Of a DNA stretch of 64,000 nt, positions 19,084 to 26,632 are shown piece by piece; the first letter of the stretch is position 1; every line of letters starts with the position of its first letter. The position numbers and the translations under genes were made by a program. Source of the DNA: Lentzea fradiae (GTDB lineage: Bacteria > Actinomycetota > Actinomycetes > Mycobacteriales > Pseudonocardiaceae); NCBI RefSeq assembly GCF_900100955.1, contig NZ_FNCC01000006.1, positions 124,001 to 188,000 of the forward strand, in the 5' to 3' direction. Below the pieces are notes generated by a model that was not told the DNA's origin, did not search any database, and saw nothing but the letters and a program-made list of their open reading frames with translations.

Positions 19084-19749
19084 GTGTGCGCCCACATCCT
19101 CGTCGCGGAGGACAACGTCCACCAGGCAGAGCTCGTCCGCCGCTACCTCGAGCACGACGGGCACTCCGTGCTGGTCGTCCACGACGGACGGGCCGCCATC
19201 GACGAGACCCGGCGCCGCAACCCCGACCTGCTGGTCCTGGACGTGATGATGCCGCTGGTGGACGGCATCGACGTGGTGCGCGCGGTCCGCGCCGAGTCCG
19301 ACGTGCCGATCGTGCTGCTCACCGCCCGCTCCACCGAGGACGACGTGCTGCTCGGGTTCGACCTCGGCGCGGACGACTACATCACCAAACCGTTCCGGCC
19401 GCGGCAGATGGTCGCGCGGGTCCGCACGATCCTGCGCCGCACCGGGCGGGCCCGCGAGACCGGCGCCACAGTGCTCAAGGCGGGCGACCTGACCGTGGAC
19501 CCGGTCCGGCACGAGGTGCGCATCGGCGACGACCTGGTGAACCTCACGCCCGCGGAGTTCCGGTTGCTCACCAAGATGGCCGCGCAGCCGCAGCGGGTGT
19601 TCACCCGAGAACAGCTGCTGGACGACGGGTTCATCACCGCGCGGACGGTGGACGTGCACATGATGAAGCTGCGACGCAAGATCGAGAAGGACCCGCGCCG
19701 CCCGGAGCGGCTGCTGACCGTCTACGGCATCGGCTACAAGCTCGCATGA
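19084..19749 (+). CDS. OmpR-family response regulator
   Basis: A 221-residue two-component response regulator. The receiver domain has the acidic pair E9-D10, phospho-acceptor D53 in LLVLDVMMP, and Lys in ITKPF near 102. A winged-helix OmpR output domain follows (LTPAEFRLLTKMA, TVDVHMMKLRRKIE). GTG 19084 is chosen because CATACT (19071-19076) ends eight bases upstream, consistent with leaderless initiation, and because an earlier start would add a hydrophobic extension not found in the family. Its stop overlaps the histidine kinase start (ATGA). Confidence 0.94.
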   Translation: MCAHILVAEDNVHQAELVRRYLEHDGHSVLVVHDGRAAIDETRRRNPDLLVLDVMMPLVDGIDVVRAVRAESDVPIVLLTARSTEDDVLLGFDLGADDYITKPFRPRQMVARVRTILRRTGRARETGATVLKAGDLTVDPVRHEVRIGDDLVNLTPAEFRLLTKMAAQPQRVFTREQLLDDGFITARTVDVHMMKLRRKIEKDPRRPERLLTVYGIGYKLA

Positions 19750-21482
19750 AGAGCCTGCTCGTCCGGTTCTTCCTGTTCTCACTGGTGATCGCGGCCGGTT
19801 CGATCGCCGTCACGGCGTGGCTCGCGAGCCAGGCGACGACCGGCACGATCCGGCAGGAGCAGGGCGAGGCGCTCGAGACGGACGCGCAGATCGTCGACGA
19901 GCTGGTGCGGTACGCGGCCACGCACGACAGCTGGGCCGCGGCGAAGCCCCGGGTGGACGAGATCGGGCTGCGGTACGGGCGCCGCATCGCGTTGGTCGAC
20001 CGCGACGGCAAGAAGCTCGTCGACACCGGGAACGGGACCGCGCCGCCGCTGCCGGTCACCCCGAGAGCGGTCGTGGACCCGCTGAACGTGGGCGGGAAGA
20101 TCGACCCGCGCGCCATCGGGCCGTTCAAGCTCACCGACGAGGAGTACCGCACGCTGCACGAGTACGCCTCACAGCTCACCGAGTGCAGCCCGCACATCCG
20201 GCTCTACGAGGCGCCCAACGGCAGGCCGCGGCTCACCACCCTCAAACCGGGCGAGCTCTCCGTGTGGGACGACCAGTGCAGGGCCGGCGAGTGGCTCTAC
20301 ACCATCACCGTGACGGAGAAGGCCGCGTACGGGCAGCTGCGGCGGATGTTCACCGAGTGCCTGGAGCGGATCGGCTCGGAGCTGCTCTTCTCGCCTCAGC
20401 CACCGGGGTCGTCGGACCTCGACTGGGAGATCACGACGGTCCGGAACGCGCCGCCCGACGTGGTGGGGTGCATGGACAGCGCCCGGCGCGAACAGCTGCG
20501 GCCGTTCGTCGCGCCGCCGGTGCAACTCTTCCTCACCTCGCCGACCGGCGGTGAACCGGTGGCGATCGACCTGTCGACGACCGGCGCCACCCGGATCACG
20601 TTGGTGGCACTGGGAATCCTCGCGCTCGCCGGGTTCGCCTCGTGGGTCACCGCGACGCAGCTCGTGCGGCCGATCCGGGCGCTCACCGCCGCCACGAAAC
20701 GCACGGCGGAGGGCGACCGCACGGCGCGCGTGGACGGCGGCGCGGGCGAGATCGGCGAGCTCGCCCGGTCGTTCAACGCGATGTCGGCCAAGCTCGCCGA
20801 GACCGAACGGCAACGCCAGGCGCTGGTCAGCGACGTCGCCCACGAGCTGCGCACACCGCTCGGCAACATCACGGGCTGGCTGGAGGCCACGCAGGACGGG
20901 CTGGCGGACCCCGACCCGCACCTGATCGGGATGTTGCTGGAGGAGTCCCTTCTGCTGCAACGACTCGTGGACGACCTGCACGACCTGGCGCAGGCCGACG
21001 CGGGCACGTTGCGGCTGCACCCCGAGCCGATCGCGCTCGACGACGTCGTGGAGCAGGTCGTCAACGCGCAGCAGAACCGCGAGGTCCTGCTGCGCGCGGA
21101 AACCGCGCCGATCCACCTCACCGCCGATCCGGTGCGGCTGCGCCAAGCGCTCGGCAACCTCGTCGCCAACGCCGTCCGCTACACCCCGCCCGGCGGCGAG
21201 GTCGTCGTGAAGCTGTTCCAGGACAACGACACCGCCGTGCTGGAGGTGCGCGACACCGGCACCGGCATCGCGCCGGACGACCTGCCGCACGTGTTCGACC
21301 GGTTCTGGCGCGCGGACAAGTCGCGCAGCCGCAGCACGGGCGGCAGCGGCCTCGGGCTCGCGATCACGCGGCACCTGGCGGAGGCCCACGGCGGCGCGGT
21401 GTCGGTGACGAGCGAGCTGGGCCGCGGCTCGGTGTTCCGGATCAGCCTGCCACTGGGACGAGTCCCAGCAGATCCGTGTTGA
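19746..21482 (+). CDS. Sensor histidine kinase (BaeS-like) partner of the response regulator
   Basis: A 578-residue membrane kinase. TM1 is about 5-28, an extracytoplasmic sensor domain with Cys 147, 178, 205 and 242 spans 29-280, and TM2 is about 283-303. A HAMP linker, the HisKA box VAHELRTPLGN with H366, and HATPase_c follow, with N box LGNLVANAVRYTP, G1 DTGTGIAP, F box FDRFW and G2 GGSGLGLAI. ATG 19746 overlaps the regulator stop, so the pair is coupled. The large Cys-containing sensor domain suggests recognition of an envelope or redox signal. The last 41 bases overlap the convergent flavoprotein gene. Confidence 0.94.
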   Translation: MKSLLVRFFLFSLVIAAGSIAVTAWLASQATTGTIRQEQGEALETDAQIVDELVRYAATHDSWAAAKPRVDEIGLRYGRRIALVDRDGKKLVDTGNGTAPPLPVTPRAVVDPLNVGGKIDPRAIGPFKLTDEEYRTLHEYASQLTECSPHIRLYEAPNGRPRLTTLKPGELSVWDDQCRAGEWLYTITVTEKAAYGQLRRMFTECLERIGSELLFSPQPPGSSDLDWEITTVRNAPPDVVGCMDSARREQLRPFVAPPVQLFLTSPTGGEPVAIDLSTTGATRITLVALGILALAGFASWVTATQLVRPIRALTAATKRTAEGDRTARVDGGAGEIGELARSFNAMSAKLAETERQRQALVSDVAHELRTPLGNITGWLEATQDGLADPDPHLIGMLLEESLLLQRLVDDLHDLAQADAGTLRLHPEPIALDDVVEQVVNAQQNREVLLRAETAPIHLTADPVRLRQALGNLVANAVRYTPPGGEVVVKLFQDNDTAVLEVRDTGTGIAPDDLPHVFDRFWRADKSRSRSTGGSGLGLAITRHLAEAHGGAVSVTSELGRGSVFRISLPLGRVPADPC

Positions 21483-22257
21483 TCATGCCCGCGGCCTGGG
21501 CACCCTGCGCGGCGGCGACGATCACGATGGCCGTCGGGTCGGTGACGTTGCCGGCCGCGTAGACGCCGGGAACGCTCGTGCGCCCCTTGGCGTCCGTGCG
21601 CACGAACGGACCGGCGACGCCCTCCTCGGTCTCGGCGCCCAGCGCGAGCAGCAGCTCGTCGCGCGGCTTGACCGCCGCCGAGTACACGAGCGCGTCCGCC
21701 GGGATGCGCCGCGAACCGGAGAGCACCGCGACGAGCCGGTCGTCCTCGACCTCGATGCCGTCGACGGACTCGACGTGCGTGACGTCGTCCGACCACTGCC
21801 GGAGCAAGGCGACCTTCATGTCGTCGCCGTGCACCACGATCTTCTGGTCGCGGAACTCGTAGCCGTGGCAGTACGGGCAGCCGAAGACGTCGCGGCCCCA
21901 GCGGTCGCGCAGGTTCTCCGGCACCTCGTCGACCATGCCGGTCGCGAACAGCAGGCGCTGGGCTCGCACCGTGCGTCCGGCCAGCTCGACGGTGAACCCG
22001 TCACCGTCCCGGCTCACCGCGCGGACGTCGTCGTTCACGATCTCGCCGCCGTAGCCCTCGACCTCGGCGCGACCGTGCTCGAGCAGCTCCAGCGGCGACA
22101 GCCCGTCGCGGGAGAGGTAGTTGTGCATGTGCTCGGCCGGCTTGTTGCGCGGCTCGCCACCGTCGACCACCAGCACGCTGCGACGTGCCCTGGTCAGCAT
22201 CAGAGCGGCGCTCAGCCCGGCCGCTCCCCCACCGATGATCACGACTTCGTAGTTCAT
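21442..22257 (-). CDS. FAD-dependent thioredoxin-reductase-like oxidoreductase
   Basis: A 271-residue flavoprotein of the TrxB-like family. FAD motif IIGGGAAGLSAAL starts at residue 7, a redox CxxC is at C127-C130 (FGCPYCHGYE), and the closing FAD motif is GVYAAGNVTD. The NADPH-binding segment is short and reads KIVVHGDDMKVAL, without a clean GxGxxA. That fits the subgroup of CPYC flavoproteins related to dithiol oxidases rather than true thioredoxin reductase. ATG 22257 follows GGGAG; an earlier in-frame start has no such site. It is divergent from an XRE-cupin regulator over a triple half-site operator. Confidence 0.87.
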   Translation of the reverse strand: MNYEVVIIGGGAAGLSAALMLTRARRSVLVVDGGEPRNKPAEHMHNYLSRDGLSPLELLEHGRAEVEGYGGEIVNDDVRAVSRDGDGFTVELAGRTVRAQRLLFATGMVDEVPENLRDRWGRDVFGCPYCHGYEFRDQKIVVHGDDMKVALLRQWSDDVTHVESVDGIEVEDDRLVAVLSGSRRIPADALVYSAAVKPRDELLLALGAETEEGVAGPFVRTDAKGRTSVPGVYAAGNVTDPTAIVIVAAAQGAQAAGMINTDLLGLVPVAG

Positions 22258-22288
22258 GCTCCCAGGCTGCGGTCGACAGTCCTGTTTT

Positions 22289-22314
22289 GGCAAAGTAAGT
22301 TGCCGTTATGGCAA
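22289..22314. promoter_or_regulatory. Three-half-site operator between flavoprotein and XRE-cupin genes
   Basis: GGCAA (22289-22293), TTGCC (22300-22304) and GGCAA (22310-22314) form two overlapping inverted repeats with six- and five-base spacers. TAAGTT at 22296-22301 ends seven bases before ATG 22308 and can be the -10 box. The site covers the promoter and start codon of the regulator, so it probably controls both divergent genes. Confidence 0.7.
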
Positions 22315-22868
22315 CAACCGTGGGGCAACGCCTCGCCGCGCTGCGGGCGGAGCACGACCTGACGCTGGCGGCGTTGTCCGAGATGACCGGCATCTCGAAG
22401 TCGACGCTGTCCCGGCTGGAGACCGACCAGCGCAAGCCGACACTGGAGCTGCTGCTGCCGTTGTCGAGGACCTACCAGGTGTCGCTCGACGACCTGGTCG
22501 GCGCGCCCGAGGTGGGCGACCCGCGGGTGACGATGAAGCCGCGCGAGCTGACCCACGGCCGCGTCGGCATCCCGCTGACCCGCTCGGTCGGGCCGCTGCA
22601 GGCGTGGAAGCTCGTCATCACCGACGCCACGCTGCACGAACCCCAGGTGCACGAGGGCTACGAGTGGTTCTACGTGCTGAGCGGGCGCATCCGGCTGCGC
22701 CTGGGCGACAAGGAGGTCGTCCTGCGCGCGGGCGAGGTGGCGGAGTTCGACTGCCGCCAGCCGCACTCCGTGAGCAGCGCGGACGGCAGACCGGCCGAGA
22801 TCCTCAGCCTCTTCGGGAAGCAGGGAGAACGCCTGCACACCCGCGCGGCGCCGCCGAAGACGTCATAG
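22308..22868 (+). CDS. XRE-family regulator with C-terminal cupin domain
   Basis: A 186-residue regulator. A helix-turn-helix of the XRE type occupies residues 5-58 (LAALSEMTGISKSTLSRLETDQRKP) and a cupin sensor domain occupies about 95-175 (HEGYEWFYVLSGRIRLRLG, AGEVAEFDCRQPHSV). This is the PuuR/SutR-like architecture, where the cupin binds a small ligand. ATG 22308 lies seven bases after TAAGTT, indicating a leaderless transcript. The operator overlaps its own start, so autoregulation and control of the divergent flavoprotein gene are likely. Confidence 0.92.
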   Translation: MATTVGQRLAALRAEHDLTLAALSEMTGISKSTLSRLETDQRKPTLELLLPLSRTYQVSLDDLVGAPEVGDPRVTMKPRELTHGRVGIPLTRSVGPLQAWKLVITDATLHEPQVHEGYEWFYVLSGRIRLRLGDKEVVLRAGEVAEFDCRQPHSVSSADGRPAEILSLFGKQGERLHTRAAPPKTS

Positions 22869-22875
22869 TGGGGGC

Positions 22876-23145
22876 ATGTGCCGAAACATCCGGGTGCTCC
22901 ACAACTTCGAACCGCCGGCCACCAGTGACGAGGTGCAGGCCGCGGCGCTGCAGTACGTGCGGAAGGTGAGCGGGGCGGCCAAGCCGTCCGCGGCGAACCA
23001 GGCCGCGTTCGACCGCGCGGTCGCGGCCGTGGCGGCGGCGACCCAGGAACTGCTGGACTCGCTGGTCACCGCGGCTCCGCCGAAGGACCGCGAGGTCGAG
23101 GCGGCGAAGGCGAAGGCCCGCGCCGCGGAGCGCTACGCGCGCTGA
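22876..23145 (+). CDS. DUF2277 domain-containing protein
   Basis: An 89-residue protein beginning MCRNIRVLHNFEPPAT and continuing AAALQYVRKVSG and ANQAAFDRAV, the signature blocks of DUF2277. The family is small, widespread in actinobacteria and without assigned function. It lies seven bases after the XRE-cupin stop; CATAGT (22864-22869) ends seven bases before the ATG, so it may also have its own leaderless promoter. Confidence 0.93.
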   Translation: MCRNIRVLHNFEPPATSDEVQAAALQYVRKVSGAAKPSAANQAAFDRAVAAVAAATQELLDSLVTAAPPKDREVEAAKAKARAAERYAR

Positions 23146-23175
23146 ACCCCGTCCCGCCGGAGCGATACCGGGTCG

Positions 23176-23433
23176 CTAGCGCGGCACGCGGGTGTCGAGG
23201 TACATGCAGACGAGCTTGGCCGCGATGCCCGCGGAGCCGACGATGAACGCCTGGTCGGGGCCGAGCGTGAGCGCGATGGCCCAGAGCAGCAGGGCGATCA
23301 GCACCACGATCACCGTGGTCTGCACCGCGTGCGGCCACTGACCGGGGTGGACCAGCCACCCGATCGGCCGCCTCCGCTGCGGAACCTCCACGTCACCCGC
23401 GCTATCGAGTGAACGCTCCGCCTCGACCGTCAT
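23176..23433 (-). CDS. Small membrane protein of unknown function
   Basis: An 85-residue protein. A charged N-terminal half (about 1-30, with RRRPIGWLVHPGQWPH) is followed by one long or two short membrane helices (about 36-68) and a basic end. ATG 23433 is chosen because AAGGAG lies seven bases upstream. No family is recognised. It is convergent with the DUF2277 gene. Confidence 0.75.
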   Translation of the reverse strand: MTVEAERSLDSAGDVEVPQRRRPIGWLVHPGQWPHAVQTTVIVVLIALLLWAIALTLGPDQAFIVGSAGIAAKLVCMYLDTRVPR

Positions 23434-23750
23434 CGTGCTCCTTCGCCGTCCTCGCCTCCTGGCCGCCATCCATTCTGCTGAGTTGATCTTCTACGCAGTG
23501 TTACTTCCGCACGTCGTGCGGTGAGCGTTGCGTGAGCGTCGGCGAACGGCAGACGAACGGTCGATCCCGCGATCGGTCGCCGTTGCGTCACCGTCCGTCC
23601 ACAGATTGAGGCGCAGGTCGCAACTCTCTGTATCACCCGATCGAGTGAACGTTCAGCAGTCCGTCACCGTTGCTCCGTCCGGCGGAACGCCGTTTTTGTC
23701 AGACCCCTCCGATAACGTCGGACCAGAGAGCGGTACGAGGGGAGAAAACG
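23434..23750. other. Divergent intergenic region with a 15-bp palindrome
   Basis: This is 317 bases without a gene between two divergent genes. It contains the palindrome CCGCACG-T-CGTGCGG at 23507-23521, a TTGTCA hexamer at 23696-23701, and AGGGGAG next to TTG 23751. Promoters for both neighbours must lie here; no well-spaced -35/-10 pair stands out. Confidence 0.5.
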
Positions 23751-24416
23751 TTGCCGGACAACAACGTCAGCGTCACCGCACTGTCGTTCACCGAGTACGT
23801 CATGAGCGGTCAGCGTGGACGCATCAACATCGTTTCGGAGCAGCGGGGCATGTACCTCGCCTCCGACACCAGGGTCTGCGGGTTCTACAACCCGATCCGC
23901 GACGCCATGCGACGAGCGGTCAGCTCGACCGAACCGGAGCTGGAGCTCAAGAAGGCGATCATGGGCGCCAACCGCACCGGCCAGCCGCGGGCGTTCGAGG
24001 AGATCGCCGACGGCTTCCTGCCGTGGCTCGCGTCGTTCAAGGCGACCGGCGTCCCCGTGGAGGGGGCCACCTACCGCGCCGGCGAGCTCACGCTGAAGGT
24101 CCGGCCACACCTGGGCCTGCGCAAGAAGGACGGCTCGACCTACGCCGTACTCGTGCACACCAAGGAGGTGCCGCTCACCAGGGAGGCGGCCAACGTCGGG
24201 CTGCGCATCCTGCAGCACACCATCGAGGACACGCTGCCGGGCGCCACGCCGATGGTGCTGGACGTGCGGCGCGGCAAGGCTTTCCAGATGCCCGCGCGGA
24301 CCAACCTCGGGAAGCTCGACGTGCTGATCGCCGCGGAGGCGATGGGGTACGTGACGCACTGGAAGCTGTCGGGGTTGTTCGAGGACGTGCGGGTGGGGCA
24401 GGAGCAGGTCGGGTAG
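23751..24416 (+). CDS. Conserved hypothetical protein
   Basis: About 221 residues starting at TTG 23751, chosen because AGGGGAG lies about seven bases upstream and the region before it is not coding-like. The protein is soluble, with blocks LRKKDGSTYAVLVHTKEVPLT and TPMVLDVRRGKAFQMPAR. There is no signal peptide, membrane helix or catalytic signature. I do not recognise the family. It stands alone between a small membrane-protein gene and a non-coding stretch. Confidence 0.75.
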   Translation: MPDNNVSVTALSFTEYVMSGQRGRINIVSEQRGMYLASDTRVCGFYNPIRDAMRRAVSSTEPELELKKAIMGANRTGQPRAFEEIADGFLPWLASFKATGVPVEGATYRAGELTLKVRPHLGLRKKDGSTYAVLVHTKEVPLTREAANVGLRILQHTIEDTLPGATPMVLDVRRGKAFQMPARTNLGKLDVLIAAEAMGYVTHWKLSGLFEDVRVGQEQVG

Positions 24417-24582
24417 CGGGCAGGTGATTGGCGGCGGTGCGGGGGCGCGGCTGTCGCAGTGGGGTGGGCCGGGCCCGTGGAGGCGGGTTCGGCCGGTACC
24501 GGCTGGGCGGAAGGCCGGGGCTGGGTGAGGAACCGGGTTCGACGAAGGTCCGGGCTGGGTGCAGGGCCGGGGGACAGCAGAG

Positions 24583-24614
24583 GACGCGGCCCGTCTGGGG
24601 GGTCGGGCCGCGTC
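24583..24614 (+). terminator. Hairpin terminator between convergent genes
   Basis: GACGCGGCCCG (24583-24593) pairs perfectly with CGGGCCGCGTC (24604-24614) around a ten-base G-rich loop. It could end transcription from either side, most likely the hypothetical gene that stops at 24416. Confidence 0.6.
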
Positions 24615-24766
24615 GTCGGCGACAGGTGGACGGTACTGCGGTTCGACACCGGCGGTCCGGTACCGAGGAGTGCGCAGCAGGGTTCGGCACCGGCAGTTCA
24701 GCACCAAGAGCCCGGTGTCAAGGGCCCGGTGCCAAGGAGCAGGCACCACGGGGCCGGTGGCCGAAG

Positions 24767-24810
24767 CTGAGCGCTGAAGGCCGAAGTGCCGCTTCGGCAC
24801 AGGCGCTCAG
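24767..24810 (-). terminator. Compound hairpin downstream of the HNH gene
   Basis: CTGAGCGC (24767-24774) pairs with GCGCTCAG (24803-24810) and encloses GTGCCG-CTT-CGGCAC (24786-24800). It lies about 50 bases after the stop of the minus-strand HNH gene and is its likely terminator. Confidence 0.65.
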
Positions 24811-24862
24811 CGGTGATGCCCGGCGGCGCTTCCCTTCCGGTGGCGGCGTTCGCCTTCCGGTG

Positions 24863-25513
24863 TCAGCAGGTCTTGAGCAGCGCGGCCAGTGCGTCGTGCT
24901 CCGCCTGGTCGGCGGTGAGCTTGTAGGTGACCTTCACCGAGATCCAGTGCTGGGCGTAGGTGCACCAGTAGGTCTCGACGGGCGGCTTCCACTTCGCCGG
25001 GTCCTGGTCTCCCTTGCCGCGGTTGGTCTTCGCGGTCACGGCGAGGAGCTGGATGCCGCCGAGGTCGTTGGCGAACGCCTTGCGTTCCTCGTCGGTCCAC
25101 TTGTCGGCGCCGGACCGCCACGCCTCGGCCAGTGGGACGGTGTGGTCGATGTCGATCTCGCCGGCGTCCTTGACCACGACGTTGTCGTACGGGCTGGTCC
25201 AGGTGCCCGACACCGCCTTGCAGTCCTTGTCCGTCTTCACGTCGGTGCCCTGGCGCTGCAGCACGATCTCCCTGGTGTCGCAGGAGTTCCCCTGCGACGC
25301 CCAGTGCGGGAAGCGGTCGCGGCTGTAGCCGGTCATCTTGCCCTCCGGCGCGATCTGCAGCGCCGCGAGGTCGGCCGAGACCTCCGGGGCCGGTCCGGTG
25401 GACGGGGCAGGCGGCTGCGAGCTCTCCTCGCCGGACTGCAGCTCCGTTAAATACCAGCCGAGTGCCACGAGCAGGACGAAGACCACCAGTGACGTCACCG
25501 CCGCGCGATTCAT
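24863..25513 (-). CDS. Exported HNH-endonuclease-family protein (DUF1524/GmrSD-like)
   Basis: About 216 residues. One N-terminal membrane helix or uncleaved signal (about 6-26) is followed by a Ser/Pro-rich linker, then a domain with EIDIDHTVPLAEAWRSGA, the DxDHxxPxxxA core of secreted HNH nucleases related to DUF1524, and LLAVTAKTNRGKGDQDP. Cys residues in the mature part fit an extracellular protein. Members are predicted secreted or surface nucleases, possibly for DNA scavenging. ATG 25513 is chosen from three near-consecutive in-frame ATGs because it gives a standard signal-peptide length. Confidence 0.85.
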   Translation of the reverse strand: MNRAAVTSLVVFVLLVALGWYLTELQSGEESSQPPAPSTGPAPEVSADLAALQIAPEGKMTGYSRDRFPHWASQGNSCDTREIVLQRQGTDVKTDKDCKAVSGTWTSPYDNVVVKDAGEIDIDHTVPLAEAWRSGADKWTDEERKAFANDLGGIQLLAVTAKTNRGKGDQDPAKWKPPVETYWCTYAQHWISVKVTYKLTADQAEHDALAALLKTC

Positions 25514-25591
25514 GCGCCCATGATCGACCATGCTGATCACGGTCCGGTCACCCAGGTCCGTGATCAGCGCGGCGAAGTCAGCCTGTAGGGG

Positions 25592-26539
25592 TCACGGCCG
25601 TGACGTCAGGTAACCGCCCATGTGCTTGAAGTACTCGTGCGCCTTGAGCTCCGTGCCGTCGGCGGTGCGGACCTTCTTGACCAGCAACGCCTTGCTCCGC
25701 CCCCGGCGGGCCTCCGCGCCCGCGACGATCGCCACCCCGTCGCCCTCGCGGTAGAAGATGCGGCCGGGGGTTCCGCCGTAGACCTCGGCGGAGACGTCCG
25801 CCTCGATGATCTCCAGGCGCTGCCCGCGGTGGAAGCAGAACGCGCTCGGGTACGGCGCGCACTGGGCGCGGACCAGGCGGTCGAGCTCCTCTGCCGTCCA
25901 GGTGAAGTCGATGCGCAGGTCCTCCTCGGCGCGCTTGTGGAAGAACGACGCCTGCGAGCGGTCCTGCTTGGTGAAGTCGGTGCGGCCGGAGGCGATCTCG
26001 GCGAGGCCGTCGACGGTGATCGGACCGAAGAGCTCGAGCGTCTTCTCGAACAGGACGGCGGTGGTGTCGCGCGGGCCGACCGGGACCGAGCGCTGCAGGA
26101 CGATGTCGCCCGCGTCGAGCGTGTCGTCCATCATGTGGGCCGTCACGCCGACTTCCTTCTCGTCGTTGAGCAGGGCCCAGATCAACGGCGAGAAGCCCGC
26201 GTACTTCGGCAGGAGCGAGTCGTGCACGTTCAGCGTGCCGTGCTTGGGCAGGGTGAAGACCTGCGGCGGGATCCACGTCCGCCAGTTGCAGGCGACGATC
26301 ACGTCCGGGTCGGCCGCTTTGAGCTTGTCGAGCAGCTCCTGGTCCTCCGGGCGTTCGCGGATGACGACCTCGACGCCGTTCTCCCTGGCCAGCTCCTCGA
26401 CCGAATCGCTCCAGACCTTCTCGTAGGCGCCTTCTCCCTTGGGATGGGTGACCACCAGGACGACCTCGTGCTCGGACGCCAAAAGTGCCTGCAGGGTGCG
26501 ATGACCCCAGGTCTGGAACCCGAACATGACGACCCTCAT
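25592..26539 (-). CDS. N5-hydroxyornithine formyltransferase (siderophore precursor enzyme, Fmt-like)
   Basis: A 315-residue formyltransferase of the methionyl-tRNA formyltransferase superfamily. The catalytic triad is N104-H106 in NVHDSLLP and D142 in DDTLDAGD, as in Fmt and PurN. ATG 26539 follows GGAGGA at good spacing. It is divergent from an ornithine N5-hydroxylase with IdeR-type boxes between, so the substrate is inferred to be N5-hydroxy-L-ornithine and the product N5-formyl-N5-hydroxyornithine, the hydroxamate block of coelichelin- or erythrochelin-type siderophores. It is too divergent and too badly placed to be the housekeeping fmt. 10-Formyltetrahydrofolate is the expected donor. 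Confidence 0.87.
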   Translation of the reverse strand: MRVVMFGFQTWGHRTLQALLASEHEVVLVVTHPKGEGAYEKVWSDSVEELARENGVEVVIRERPEDQELLDKLKAADPDVIVACNWRTWIPPQVFTLPKHGTLNVHDSLLPKYAGFSPLIWALLNDEKEVGVTAHMMDDTLDAGDIVLQRSVPVGPRDTTAVLFEKTLELFGPITVDGLAEIASGRTDFTKQDRSQASFFHKRAEEDLRIDFTWTAEELDRLVRAQCAPYPSAFCFHRGQRLEIIEADVSAEVYGGTPGRIFYREGDGVAIVAGAEARRGRSKALLVKKVRTADGTELKAHEYFKHMGGYLTSRP

Positions 26540-26567
26540 CGGGGTGTCCTCCTTCACTCCGGTGCGA

Positions 26568-26586
26568 TACGGTCAGGCTAACCTAA
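26568..26586. promoter_or_regulatory. IdeR/DmdR1 iron box 1
   Basis: The 19 bases match the IdeR consensus TTAGGTTAGGCTAACCTAA at 16 of 19 positions, with the whole right two-thirds AGGCTAACCTAA identical. It lies 29 bases upstream of the formyltransferase start, placed to repress it when iron is plentiful. Confidence 0.88.
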
Positions 26587-26602
26587 CTGAAGGCTTGCGG
26601 AG

Positions 26603-26621
26603 ATAGCTTAGGCTTCCCTAA
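26603..26621. promoter_or_regulatory. IdeR/DmdR1 iron box 2
   Basis: A second 19-base site, ATAGCTTAGGCTTCCCTAA, matches the IdeR consensus at 15 of 19 positions. It lies 12 bases before the hydroxylase start and overlaps its probable -10 (TAAGTT, 26619-26624). Confidence 0.85.
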
Positions 26622-26632
26622 GTTACGGGGTC

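Larger units (their letters stand above)
24417..24862. other. 446-bp non-coding region with GC-rich hairpins and short repeats
   Basis: Both flanking genes converge on this region. It is rich in short near-repeats such as ccgggctgggtgcagg and the tandem gagcccggtgtcaag / ggcccggtgccaagg (24706-24735). Two terminator-like hairpins are listed separately. No credible coding frame was found by eye. Confidence 0.55.
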
